Assembly (NCBI GenBank): GCA_040901865.1
Contig: JBBDYD010000079.1
Span: forward strand, 1 to 35,640
Reading direction: 5' to 3'
Source of the DNA: JBBDYD01 sp040901865
GTDB lineage: Bacteria; Bacteroidota; Ignavibacteria; UBA10030
DNA: 35,640 nucleotides
Shown: positions 24,422-32,651 of the stretch, piece by piece
How the letters are laid out: the number at the start of each line of letters is the position of its first letter
Position numbering within the stretch: position 1 is the first letter of the stretch
Program-made: the position numbers and the translations under genes
Notes under the pieces: generated by a model
What the model was told of the DNA's origin: nothing
The model's input: the letters and a program-made list of their open reading frames with translations, nothing else
Databases searched by the model: none

Positions 24422-25171
24422 TTACCGAAGGGCTAGTTGATATCCATCATAACTCTGCATGATGTTCTCGACATACTGCGTTGTCTGCTTTGTATCACGA
24501 AAGTACCCCGCGCGGGGGGAGCCGCTTCCCCATACCCTTGCATGAAGCGTCCGATAACGTTTTGTAAGCATGGGTAGTGCGTCTTTTACACCTTTCCATG
24601 TATTCGGATCGTCACCCATAAACCTGGCAACATCCTGAGCATCCTTGATCCGATTCAGACCAGCATTGTAGGCAGCAAGAGAAAGTTTTATTCTCTCGTC
24701 TCCTTGGGAATCGTCAAAGTGTCGATAAAGTGACTTAAGGTGAAAGATCCCAGCCTTGATGTTGTTATAAGGCGATTTGGCGTTCTTGACCCCAATCTTC
24801 TCCGTTACTTCTTTGGCCGTAACCGGCATAATCTGCATCAAACCGTAGGCCCCCTTGCTGCTCACAACCTTGGGGCGGAAGCTCGACTCCTGCTTCATCA
24901 CGGCAAGCACAAGCCGCCAGTCTACCTGATACGAATACGCATACTTTTGGATAATCGGACCATATTTGAGGAGCGATTCAGCCGTTCTAAGATCAAGCTC
25001 TTCGAGTCCGATCGACGTCTCAATTGTGGTCGGAATCCCCAATTCAGGTGCTTGCCTGGCCGCAAACTTGAACCCTGGATTCGGCTCCGCGCATCCCACA
25101 AGAACCGTTATCACAACTAAACCTAAGAAAATCTTCAAGAAAGCTCCTGCTCTTTCCCTACCGTTATCCAT
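24422..25171 (-). CDS. Lipoprotein lytic transglycosylase (SLT domain)
   Basis: Murein lytic transglycosylase of 249 residues. The N-terminus has a lipoprotein signal ending LVGC (Cys27). The SLT domain has the catalytic Glu in MKQESSFRPKVVSSKGAYGL followed by MQIMP, and AAYNAG further on, as in MltC/Slt70-type enzymes. I chose ATG 25171 because AAAGGAG stands 6 nt before it; an in-frame TTG at 25192 lies in the leader. A promoter is seen about 110 nt upstream. Confidence 0.94.
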   Translation of the reverse strand: MDNGRERAGAFLKIFLGLVVITVLVGCAEPNPGFKFAARQAPELGIPTTIETSIGLEELDLRTAESLLKYGPIIQKYAYSYQVDWRLVLAVMKQESSFRPKVVSSKGAYGLMQIMPVTAKEVTEKIGVKNAKSPYNNIKAGIFHLKSLYRHFDDSQGDERIKLSLAAYNAGLNRIKDAQDVARFMGDDPNTWKGVKDALPMLTKRYRTLHARVWGSGSPRAGYFRDTKQTTQYVENIMQSYDGYQLALR

Positions 25172-25505
25172 TAGCAGCTCCTTTCTATTCAATAATGAAT
25201 CTGAACAGTGGGAGGACTATCAGATAACCTTAACCATTTATGACAAGGACTTGGAAAATGAATGGTTTAGTTAAAAGTAGATTCACAAAGATAAACATTC
25301 GAAATTCACTGTCAAGAGGGGGGAGTTGCGATTATTCAAAAATGACGTTTTCTGCCAGAATTCGGTGATTTCAGTGATGGAGGCAGGAATAGGATGGACC
25401 ACGCCAGGGAAGATTATTCAATTCCCAACGTGTCAGTCCGTGTGTCAAAATGACATTACGACTTCCGGTGGGAAATCAGAGTTGTGAGGTTGTGATTAGC
25501 GACAC
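25172..25505. other. Non-coding spacer upstream of the lytic transglycosylase gene
   Basis: A 334-bp stretch with no credible gene. It holds the promoter at 25286-25315. A weak GTGATTT/GTGATGG pair (about 25368-25382) resembles the nonamer repeats near the GxxExxY gene but is too degenerate to assign. I see no terminator for the M24 peptidase gene. Confidence 0.6.
25286..25315 (-). promoter_or_regulatory. Promoter of the lytic transglycosylase operon
   Basis: On the minus strand TTGACA (25310-25315) is followed after 16 bp by TATCTTTG (25286-25293). This fits sigma70 only partly at -10, but fits the Bacteroidota form (TTG, 19 bp, TAnnTTTG) exactly. Confidence 0.6.
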
Positions 25506-26843
25506 TTAATAAACGACATGAAATCGATTTTGTCTTTCGCGGACCCATGAAATACGACCATCCGAGTCTACAAACACGTCCTCTTCCTGGGCCGACCGGA
25601 CTCCCTGGTTATTCCACTCGGTGACAGGTGTGGTTGCTTGAAGTTCGATGGAAAACCAGGTGTCGGGGAGAACCGGAACGTCTCCTCGCCCGGGGACACC
25701 TTGTTGGCGGTCCCAGAGCCCTATGAGCGGACCCGCTCCATGGCCATGCTCGCCGATAGGGTGTGTGTACACCGTGCCGCTGATTCCCTCGCTTCTCATC
25801 TGTTTCAGCGTAGCCGCGAGGATAACATTCCCAGTGAGTCCGGGTTTCATTTCTTTCAAATGTATATCCTGGAGCCGGTTGCTCACTGCGAGAATATTCT
25901 TTATTCCTGCCGGAACATCAGTCTCATCTTTCCTTAGGACATATCCCATATGCTGAGTGTCTGTATTCAGCCGCATAAGCGTTATCCCAAAGTCGCAATG
26001 CAATACGTCGCCACGTTCAATCACCGGGTTCGGATCCTCAATCGATGCGACCCCCGACCGCTGGATATCCACGCTCGGCTGAAACCATGTTCCGAATCCA
26101 AGGTCCGCGGTTCTTTGACGCATCCACCAGACCACATCCTGTGTTCTCGTCGTACCCGGTGTGATCACTTTGTTTGAGAAGGCCTCATCAATAATGGCAT
26201 GAACCGCTGCCATCATTTCGCGATACACTGCTTTCATTGCAGGGACACGGGTTGAAATGAAATCAAGGGCCAGTCGGTCTATCCGCACAATTCTCTCCGC
26301 ATACTCCGGTCCCAGTGCCTCACGAAGTTGTTCCCACTCCCCTGCCGTGAGCCCATCCGAGAAGGCATGAGTCTCAGAAATATTCACGACAATGTTCGCC
26401 GGTTGCCTCTCCCTGACAACTTTTGAAAACAGCTTCCACTGTTCCTTTCCCCACAGCTCGGCAATGATCCCAAGCGTGGTATCGCGATACACCGTATACA
26501 ATCCGCCTTGAGAGGACCCGCCAAGAGCAAGTCGCTCCACTCCTTTTTCTCTCCCCCTGTCGTAGAACACGTAGATAGTTCGCCTACGAGCCGCAAGAGT
26601 CGTGAGGGAGACGAGGGACGAAAACACAGGGTCTTCATTATATTCGCGCATCGGAATGACCCACATTGCGACACCATGCTCGCGCATTAACCGGGGCAAC
26701 ACGACGTCCAGACGATATCGAAGCCATTCCTGATGAACGCGGGCCTGCTCACGCAGCGCAGGAATGGGGTTGACCGGCCCCTGAGAGAATACACCGCCCA
26801 CAACGAGAATGATAAGGACTGCCAAATACAGCATTCGTTTCAT
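25506..26843 (-). CDS. Secreted M24-family metallopeptidase (Xaa-Pro aminopeptidase-like)
   Basis: A 445-residue exported protein with a cleavable signal peptide (MKRMLYLAVLIILVVGGVFS then Q). The C-terminal pita-bread domain retains all five metal ligands of M24 peptidases: Asp in HCDFG, Asp in NTDTQH, His in PIGEHGHGAGP, Glu in SIELQ and Glu in AQEEDVFVD. The N-terminal domain (about 40-190) is the creatinase-like accessory domain. Probably cleaves N-terminal residues before proline in the periplasm. Start ATG 26843 has a GGAG site at 7 nt. It follows the DUF167 gene by 38 bp. Confidence 0.9.
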   Translation of the reverse strand: MKRMLYLAVLIILVVGGVFSQGPVNPIPALREQARVHQEWLRYRLDVVLPRLMREHGVAMWVIPMREYNEDPVFSSLVSLTTLAARRRTIYVFYDRGREKGVERLALGGSSQGGLYTVYRDTTLGIIAELWGKEQWKLFSKVVRERQPANIVVNISETHAFSDGLTAGEWEQLREALGPEYAERIVRIDRLALDFISTRVPAMKAVYREMMAAVHAIIDEAFSNKVITPGTTRTQDVVWWMRQRTADLGFGTWFQPSVDIQRSGVASIEDPNPVIERGDVLHCDFGITLMRLNTDTQHMGYVLRKDETDVPAGIKNILAVSNRLQDIHLKEMKPGLTGNVILAATLKQMRSEGISGTVYTHPIGEHGHGAGPLIGLWDRQQGVPGRGDVPVLPDTWFSIELQATTPVTEWNNQGVRSAQEEDVFVDSDGRISWVRERQNRFHVVY

Positions 26844-26881
26844 GATTGCTCCGCGGAGTGGTGGTAAACTGAAGGAAGGGT

Positions 26882-27100
26882 TTATAACACTTCAACAACC
26901 TTGTACCTGCTTTTCTGCCCGGATCGGATTGAAATCTGACTCTTGGGCTTGTTGAGAAACTTGGCAAGAAGCTCAATGACCTTCTTGTTTGCCCGGCCCT
27001 CGATCGGCGGAACGTTGACCTGCACAAGGAGGCCGCCGTTGTCCAGAACATGAACGGCATTTTTGCGGGCGTTTGCCTTCACGATGATTGAAAACTTCAT
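26882..27100 (-). CDS. DUF167 / YggU family protein
   Basis: A 72-residue small protein with the family pattern VKANARKNAVHV...LLVQVNVPPIEGRANKKVIELLAKFL and the C-terminal SGQKSRYKVVEV. YggU-like proteins are widespread and uncharacterised. It overlaps the RpiB-like gene as ATGA. Confidence 0.9.
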   Translation of the reverse strand: MKFSIIVKANARKNAVHVLDNGGLLVQVNVPPIEGRANKKVIELLAKFLNKPKSQISIRSGQKSRYKVVEVL

Positions 27101-27771
27101 GACCTGCGCGAGAACTTTTGTTCAAGGTCCTCGATCTTCTTCAACCGGGTCTGATGCCTTCCCCCACCAAACCATGTTTCGAGCCAAACGGACACGAGCG
27201 TTTTCGCCTGTTCGATTCCCATGGTCTTTCCGCCAAGTGTCAGCACATTGGCATCGTTGTGCTCTCTACTGCTCCTGGCCGCGAATTCGCTCGTCGGCGC
27301 TGCAGCTCTGACTCCCGGGACTTTGTTGCAAACAATCGCTGAGGCAATTCCCACCGAGTCGATCATGATTCCCCGGTTCGCACTCCCCTGCGCTACCATC
27401 GAGGCCACCGCGTAGGCGTAGTCAGGGTAGTCACAAGGCTGTGCCGAATGTGTGCCAACATCGGCAACAGTGTATCCCGATTCCAGCAAAAAGGCCCTTA
27501 AAAGCTCTTTCATGGCAAACCCGCCATGATCGGAACCAAGGGCCAGAATCTCGGTCTTCTTCTGCCCACTTGTCGGACGGTGCATGGCAATGGAGTCCCC
27601 CTTCGATTGCACTTGCGCAGATTGGCCGGACGCACTGAAGGTGATATTCAGTCGAGTTGCCGCATCCCTCGCGGAAGGCGTGATAATCGTTCGCTCGTCA
27701 ACCGAAACGACTTTTGTTCCCTTCCGGGATGCTTGGAGGACATCATGCTCCGTTATGAGTTTCGACGCCAT
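27097..27771 (-). CDS. RpiB/LacAB-family sugar-phosphate isomerase with N-terminal extension
   Basis: A 224-residue protein. Residues about 74-215 are an RpiB/LacAB domain (GSDHGGFAMK, YPDYAYAVA, SREHNDANVLTLGG). An extension of about 70 residues precedes it, with LITEHDVLQASRKGTKVVSV and TIITPSARDAA, a segment I associate with RpiB homologs in sugar-degradation gene sets. The catalytic cysteine of E. coli-type RpiB (CGTG) is replaced: the aligned stretch is GIMIDSVGIAS, with Asp138 in the cysteine position. Isomerisation of ribose-5-phosphate is therefore not assured. I chose ATG 27771 (GGGAAG at 5 nt, 1 nt after the rlpA stop) over ATG 27783. Confidence 0.82.
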   Translation of the reverse strand: MASKLITEHDVLQASRKGTKVVSVDERTIITPSARDAATRLNITFSASGQSAQVQSKGDSIAMHRPTSGQKKTEILALGSDHGGFAMKELLRAFLLESGYTVADVGTHSAQPCDYPDYAYAVASMVAQGSANRGIMIDSVGIASAIVCNKVPGVRAAAPTSEFAARSSREHNDANVLTLGGKTMGIEQAKTLVSVWLETWFGGGRHQTRLKKIEDLEQKFSRRS

Positions 27772-27772
27772 A

Positions 27773-28270
27773 CTACTTCCCATCTCCCCAGCGAAGGACT
27801 TCGAGTCGGACCTTTGCCGTGCCTGTCTGAATCAGGCTTACTTCCTTCGCGGCACCCAGGGAAAGGTCGATGATCCGCCCATCGACAAACGGACCGCGAT
27901 CATTCACTCGAACAGTGACGGTTTTGTTGTTGGTGAGATTGGTGACAAGGATGCGCGTTCCGAACGGGAAGGTCCTGTGCGCTGCGGTGAGCGAGTTCAT
28001 ATCGAACGTCTCACCGTTGGAAGTGAGTTTACCGTGAAAATCATGGGCATAATAGGATGCCACACCCTCCAGAGTCAGGAGTGCCTTCCCAGTAGACGGC
28101 CGCAAGGTGCCGGTCACAGAACTGTCGCCCGCGGGTTCGGGCCCGATTTCCGGCCTCGAATCGTTTGTACCCCCGTTTCTAACAAAACGCGGAGACGTTT
28201 GGCAGGCAAGCATGACGGCACACATCGCAACGACCCCGCGTGCAATTGCAACGGCTTTAAAGGAAATCAT
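27773..28270 (-). CDS. rlpA: RlpA-like septal ring lipoprotein / lytic transglycosylase
   Basis: A 165-residue lipoprotein with lipobox MLAC (Cys23) and a double-psi beta-barrel domain: GVASYYAHDFHGKLTSNGE, AAHRTFPFGTRILVTNL, VRVNDRGPFVDGRIIDLS. RlpA cleaves naked glycan strands lacking stem peptides in some bacteria. No SPOR domain is present, unlike the longer proteobacterial form. It overlaps the end of the guanylyltransferase gene by 14 bp. Confidence 0.92.
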   Translation of the reverse strand: MISFKAVAIARGVVAMCAVMLACQTSPRFVRNGGTNDSRPEIGPEPAGDSSVTGTLRPSTGKALLTLEGVASYYAHDFHGKLTSNGETFDMNSLTAAHRTFPFGTRILVTNLTNNKTVTVRVNDRGPFVDGRIIDLSLGAAKEVSLIQTGTAKVRLEVLRWGDGK

Positions 28271-29342
28271 TCATTTGCTTCCGCCGGATGAAATCCACAA
28301 TTTCCTTCACATCCTGTGATTGCCCTCTGCGGCAAACCAGCACGGCATCGTTCGTCGAAATGATAATAAGGTCGTCAACACCAACAGTTGCCACGATCCT
28401 TGAACCCGCATCGATGTAATTGTTGCTTGAGTTCCTTGTAACGGTCAGTCCTTTTATGTTATTGCCCTGATCATCCTTCGGTGAAAGTCGTACCACTTCG
28501 TCCCACGACCCCACATCACTCCAGCCAAAATCTCCTTTCACCACGTACGCATTCCCCGCCTTTTCCATCACCCCGTAGTCAATAGAGATGCTCCGAATAC
28601 GGCCATACACCTGTTCCAGAGCACTTTTGAATCCCTGCGACTGCAATGTCGGTTTCAGGAGGTTCAACTGCTCGTTGAGTTCCGGCAGGTGGATTTCGAT
28701 TTCCTTGAGAATCGCCGAGGTCTTCCACACAAACATCCCGCTGTTCCACAAAAAATCCCCGCTCTTCAAAAACCTCTCAGCGGTCTCCAGGTTCGGCTTC
28801 TCCGCAAACGTTTTGACACGAAACACTTCGTTGTTCTTGAAAACGGGGTCAGTCTCATCAACAGAATACTGAATATAGCCGTACCCGGTTTCGGGATGGG
28901 TTGGTTTTATTCCGATCGTAATCAATCCCTCCGTTCGTTCGGCTACATCGACAGCCAGGGCGAGAACTCTGCGGAATTCCGCCTCATCGTGGATCAAATG
29001 GTCGGCGGGTAGAACGATCATTACACCGTCCGGATCCAGGCGCTCGATCATAGACGCAGCGAGGGCGATACAGGGGGCCGTATTGCGTCCCACCGGTTCT
29101 GGTAAGATGTTTTCACGGGGGATGAACGGAAGTTGTTTGACAACCTCTTCGTAATGCAACGTGTTGGTAACAACAACCGTATTCACGCTGGGGATCATCG
29201 GCTGGACCCGAGCAACCGTGTTCTGAATCATCGTTCCTGTTCCGAAAATCTCAAGCAACTGCTTTGGATTCTTTTCCCTGCTCTTGGGCCAGAACCGTGA
29301 TCCAACCCCTCCTGCCATGATCACCGCAAACGTGTGCGCCAT
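28257..29342 (-). CDS. manC: Mannose-1-phosphate guanylyltransferase
   Basis: Makes GDP-mannose from mannose-1-phosphate and GTP for glycan, exopolysaccharide or GDP-fucose synthesis. The 361-residue monofunctional protein has the nucleotidyltransferase signature MAGGVGSRFWPKSREKNPKQ, the metal-binding LPADHLI, KPTHPETGYGYI, FAEKP and LWNSGMFVWK, and ends with GVDDLIIISTNDAVLV. There is no C-terminal phosphomannose isomerase domain. An AGGGGA site precedes ATG 29342. Confidence 0.94.
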   Translation of the reverse strand: MAHTFAVIMAGGVGSRFWPKSREKNPKQLLEIFGTGTMIQNTVARVQPMIPSVNTVVVTNTLHYEEVVKQLPFIPRENILPEPVGRNTAPCIALAASMIERLDPDGVMIVLPADHLIHDEAEFRRVLALAVDVAERTEGLITIGIKPTHPETGYGYIQYSVDETDPVFKNNEVFRVKTFAEKPNLETAERFLKSGDFLWNSGMFVWKTSAILKEIEIHLPELNEQLNLLKPTLQSQGFKSALEQVYGRIRSISIDYGVMEKAGNAYVVKGDFGWSDVGSWDEVVRLSPKDDQGNNIKGLTVTRNSSNNYIDAGSRIVATVGVDDLIIISTNDAVLVCRRGQSQDVKEIVDFIRRKQMNDFL

Positions 29343-29350
29343 TCAGTCCC

Positions 29351-30190
29351 CTATTCGAACAATGATTTGAAGGTCCGTAGAATCTCCGTTCCTTCTGCCA
29401 GGATACCGCTGCGGCCGTCGGGCGGGGCCTGCGCCCAGAGTGAAACGGGACCCGACACGTTCGAAAGAATATTCATAACTCTCACATCGTCCATGAAGCC
29501 ATTCTCTGTGATGTACCGCAGAAATTCGACCAGATGCGCGCAAAACTCGCGCAGATCATCCGGCACGCCGCTTCCCTCGGGCATCATGGCAGTCGATTGA
29601 GCCAGAACAGACTGAACCAGCCCGTCGCGCTGATCGGATCCGCTTTGCATGGCCTCAACAAATTTCTCCATCAGCGCCGCAAATTGCCCTTCTAAACCGG
29701 TTGCGGGGCCCGGAGGCGGTGCATACGATGCCTTTTCAGAATCATCGATCGGTCCGGCTGTTTCCATCTGCAAATGAGTGGGCATTTCCGGATTTTCCTC
29801 AACTGTAGCGGGCGGCTCCTGGGTCCCCGGTGCGGGAGTAAACTCTGCCACGGCTTGATCAGCTCCTGAGGACGGCCCTCCACCCAGCGGGGTGACTCCC
29901 AGGTCACCAATGGCAAACCGGAAATGCGATACAATCAACGATTGTTCCTCGGGCGTGTAATCAAGCTTTGACGGATCTGCCTCGACTCTCTCGGCAACCC
30001 ACATGATTGCAAGTGCAAATGTGCTGAATCCGGCCACTTTATAGAGACTTCGCATCTCGCTCTCAAAATCCTCCGACTCGGCCAGCTTCCGGCCGATCTT
30101 TGCAAGGGTCAGGCGATAATCGTCCGTACTGGTCTGCCCTTCCGCCACATTCTCCATCAGCGATTGAATGTATTGCTGCGCTCGTGTCAT
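29351..30190 (-). CDS. Unrecognised protein between alr and manC
   Basis: A 279-residue protein I do not recognise. The N-terminal part (1-100) is predicted helical (MTRAQQYIQSLMENVAEGQT...SEDFESEMRSLYKVAGFSTF). The middle (about 105-170) is Pro-, Gly-, Glu- and Ala-rich and probably disordered. The C-terminal part (about 170-279) is again helical, with DDLREFCAHLVEFLRYITENG. There is no clear signal peptide or transmembrane segment. I chose ATG 30190, which overlaps the alr stop as ATGA; 14 more codons upstream are open but inside alr. Its coupling to alr suggests a link to cell-wall or cytoplasmic regulation, unproven. Confidence 0.7.
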   Translation of the reverse strand: MTRAQQYIQSLMENVAEGQTSTDDYRLTLAKIGRKLAESEDFESEMRSLYKVAGFSTFALAIMWVAERVEADPSKLDYTPEEQSLIVSHFRFAIGDLGVTPLGGGPSSGADQAVAEFTPAPGTQEPPATVEENPEMPTHLQMETAGPIDDSEKASYAPPPGPATGLEGQFAALMEKFVEAMQSGSDQRDGLVQSVLAQSTAMMPEGSGVPDDLREFCAHLVEFLRYITENGFMDDVRVMNILSNVSGPVSLWAQAPPDGRSGILAEGTEILRTFKSLFE

Positions 30191-31335
30191 GACAAAGAGA
30201 CCCTCGGTACTCGTGATGAGATGGCACAACAAATTTCGTAGGGAATTGTACCCAGGCTCCCCGCCAGATCCCAGGCGGAAATCCGATCTCCCCCCTGGCT
30301 TCCGATCAAGACCGCCTCGTCGCCCGGGAAAACTTCCTCGGAGCCAACATCGGCCATGAGCTGATCCATGCAGATGGTGCCGGCGATGGGGAACCGTTTC
30401 CCGTGGATCAGGACTTCTCCCTTCCCGGAAAGCAGCCGGGTGTATCCGTCAGCATATCCGATTGGTAGCGTTGCGATTTGTGTTCGTCGTGTCGCAACAA
30501 ACCTGCGGCCATAGCTCACACTTTCACCAGGACCGATCCACTTCACGAGCGATACACGGGTCTTCAGGGTCATGGCAATTTTGAGAGGAATGCTTTCAGT
30601 GGTCGTTCTCGATGGGTAGTAGCCGTACATCATCACACCGGGACGCACCATGGAGAACGTTGACTCCGGCACGTCTAGAATCGACGCGCTGTTGGCACAA
30701 TGCACCAGCCCGGGCTCCAACCCGAGTTGACGTAAACGTTCCACTTGTCGTTGAAATTCGTCAAGTTGGTGCATAAGGAATTGCTTATTGGCCTCATCGG
30801 CAGTCGCAAAGTGCGTAAAAACGCCCTGAACGGCAAGCCGACGGGCCTTGCCCAAAGCAGACACCACGGATTCAAGGTCGGCGGGCTTTACGCCGATCCT
30901 GTTCATTCCCGTGTCGATCTTAAGATGGATGGGAAGGGTTTTCTTTGCTTTTGCCGCTGAGCGCTCGAGGAAGGCAATTTCCGGGACGGAACTGACAGTA
31001 GGCTCAAGGCCAAACTCTGGAAACCATGATGCCTGATGCTCAAAGGGAATCGTGAAGACATGAATTGGCTTCCGAATACCGGTTTTTCTGAGCGTAATAC
31101 CCTCTTCGGGAAATGCGACGCCGAAATAGTCCGACAAGCCGGCGGACTCGACAAACGGAGAAACCAAATCAATGCCGTGGCCGTAGGCATTCGCCTTCAC
31201 CACTGCCATGATCTTGGTGCGGCTGCCGACTTTTTTTCTTACCCCACGCAGATTGAACGCAATGGCTGAAAGGTCGATTTCGGCCACCGTAGGGCGAAGT
31301 GCAGCACGCGATTGATTCCGTGGTTTTTTCTTCAC
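30187..31335 (-). CDS. alr: Alanine racemase
   Basis: PLP enzyme supplying D-alanine for peptidoglycan. The 382-residue protein has the PLP lysine Lys47 in VVKANAYGHG, KIDTGMNRIG, the second catalytic base Tyr in GESVSYGRRF, and ICMDQLMADVG. The open frame extends to 31512 without a sensible start and into the previous gene; the only initiation codon near the family N-terminus (RPTVAEIDL) is GTG 31335, which I chose. It lacks a Shine-Dalgarno sequence and lies about 6 nt from the predicted transcription start, suggesting near-leaderless expression. Confidence 0.94.
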   Translation of the reverse strand: MKKKPRNQSRAALRPTVAEIDLSAIAFNLRGVRKKVGSRTKIMAVVKANAYGHGIDLVSPFVESAGLSDYFGVAFPEEGITLRKTGIRKPIHVFTIPFEHQASWFPEFGLEPTVSSVPEIAFLERSAAKAKKTLPIHLKIDTGMNRIGVKPADLESVVSALGKARRLAVQGVFTHFATADEANKQFLMHQLDEFQRQVERLRQLGLEPGLVHCANSASILDVPESTFSMVRPGVMMYGYYPSRTTTESIPLKIAMTLKTRVSLVKWIGPGESVSYGRRFVATRRTQIATLPIGYADGYTRLLSGKGEVLIHGKRFPIAGTICMDQLMADVGSEEVFPGDEAVLIGSQGGDRISAWDLAGSLGTIPYEICCAISSRVPRVSLS

Positions 31336-31347
31336 AAAAGTCGAAAA

Positions 31348-31376
31348 AATATAAGACTTCCAACACTGAATGTCAA
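31348..31376 (-). promoter_or_regulatory. Sigma70 promoter of alr
   Basis: On the minus strand TTGACA (31371-31376), 17-bp spacer, TATATT (31348-31353). Transcription should start at about 31340-31342, 5-7 nt before the GTG at 31335. It fills the 46-bp spacer after the namZ-like gene. Confidence 0.7.
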
Positions 31377-31381
31377 CGAAC

Positions 31382-32581
31382 TTAGGAATACAAGAGAACG
31401 TCCTTGCGCTGACGAAAAAATCTTTTGAAATGCGGACGCCATTCTTCTTCAAGCTCGGAAAGCACATTCGAACGCAGATTCTGTTTCGCAAGGGCCAGCA
31501 GCCGCCCTGCAATGTTCCGACTCCCGATCAATAACTGAATCGGAGGCCGGACAGTCTCGTATTCGTACGGAGGGTCCTTATATTGGAATGCCTGGGGCGC
31601 CAGATGCATCGTCGCCAATAGGACACCGAGCCCGAGCTGATACGGCTTGATACGGGCAGGTTCCAAAGGCACAAACTGCACTCCTCGGCAAGCCTTCCCA
31701 GCCCATTTATGAAACGTCGGTTCAAAAACCGTCGGTCTCAAAACAAGGCCCGAACAATCGCAAATGGACCGAATAAGGTCGAGCCATTCCTGATGCCTTT
31801 CGATGTAGGGCGCTCCGATGGTCAGAAAAGGCATCGTGGTCCCGCGCCCTTCGCTGATGTTCGTTCCTTCCAACAGCACCATGCCGGGATATACTTCGGC
31901 CGTCTCAGCAGTGGGCATATTGGGCGAGGTCATGATCCATTTGCGCCCCGTTTCCTGCCAATGCGCGGCCCTTTTCCATCCTCTCATCCGTATCACTTCA
32001 AGATCTGCTCGAAGAGCTTCTGTTTCATTCATCCAAAGCGCCAGCTCCCCGATCGTCATTCCGTGCCTCATGGGCAGCGGATACTCACCGACAAAACTCT
32101 TCGACTCATCCTCGAGGATATTTCCTTCCACCATTGTCCCTCCGATAGGATTCGGCCTGTCGAGGACAATCACTTTCTTTCCCAGCGCAGCACACCGTCG
32201 CAGAATACCGGCCATGGTATAAATAAAGGTGTAGACCCGCGTTCCGACATCCTGAATATCAACGATGACGGTGTCAAGCCCTTCAAGCATCGAGTCGGTC
32301 GGCTCACGGACGTCGCTGTATAAACTATAGAACGGGAGACCCGAAAGAAAATCCCGTCCGTGTCCGCTTTCAACCATATTGTCCTGTTTGTCGGCAAAAA
32401 GACCATGTTGAGGTGAAAACAGGACTGCCAGGCGGTTTTTCAGCACTCGCTTCAAAACGACTTGCGAAGGCACAACATGTGCGTCGACACTGGCCTGATT
32501 CAGCAAAACGCCGCACCGGCCCCATGACTTTGTCAGGGCAGGTCGACCCGCGATAACTTCAAGACCGACGGCCGTTTTCAT
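31382..32581 (-). CDS. DUF1343 protein, NamZ-type exo-beta-N-acetylmuramidase
   Basis: Family of NamZ, which releases N-acetylmuramic acid from the non-reducing end of murein glycans for recycling. The 399-residue protein has LFSPQHGLF (about 54-62), DIQDVGTRVYTFIYTM, VLDRPNPIGG, LPMRHGMTIGELA and EGTNISEGRGT with conserved acidic residues. It begins MKTAVGLEVIAGRP without a signal peptide, whereas characterised NamZ is secreted, so this copy may be cytoplasmic or a longer N-terminus is missing; a terminator lies just 8 nt upstream of the ATG, which argues against a longer form. Neighbours alr, rlpA and a lytic transglycosylase fit murein turnover. Confidence 0.88.
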   Translation of the reverse strand: MKTAVGLEVIAGRPALTKSWGRCGVLLNQASVDAHVVPSQVVLKRVLKNRLAVLFSPQHGLFADKQDNMVESGHGRDFLSGLPFYSLYSDVREPTDSMLEGLDTVIVDIQDVGTRVYTFIYTMAGILRRCAALGKKVIVLDRPNPIGGTMVEGNILEDESKSFVGEYPLPMRHGMTIGELALWMNETEALRADLEVIRMRGWKRAAHWQETGRKWIMTSPNMPTAETAEVYPGMVLLEGTNISEGRGTTMPFLTIGAPYIERHQEWLDLIRSICDCSGLVLRPTVFEPTFHKWAGKACRGVQFVPLEPARIKPYQLGLGVLLATMHLAPQAFQYKDPPYEYETVRPPIQLLIGSRNIAGRLLALAKQNLRSNVLSELEEEWRPHFKRFFRQRKDVLLYS

Positions 32582-32588
32582 GGCTCAC

Positions 32589-32627
32589 AAAAATAGAAAA
32601 CCCGTCGGAGAACCTCTTCGACGGGTT
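32589..32627 (-). terminator. Intrinsic terminator of atpDC
   Basis: On the minus strand a perfect 9-bp stem AACCCGTCG / CGACGGGTT (32619-32627 with 32599-32607, loop 11 nt) is followed by TTCTATTTTT. It lies 25 bp past the atpC stop. Confidence 0.9.
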
Positions 32628-32651
32628 GATTGGAGATCGATCATCATTGAT

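Noticed and set aside
31336..31512. N-terminal extension of alanine racemase
   Set aside because: The extra codons overlap the namZ-like gene and the promoter, and resemble no known domain.
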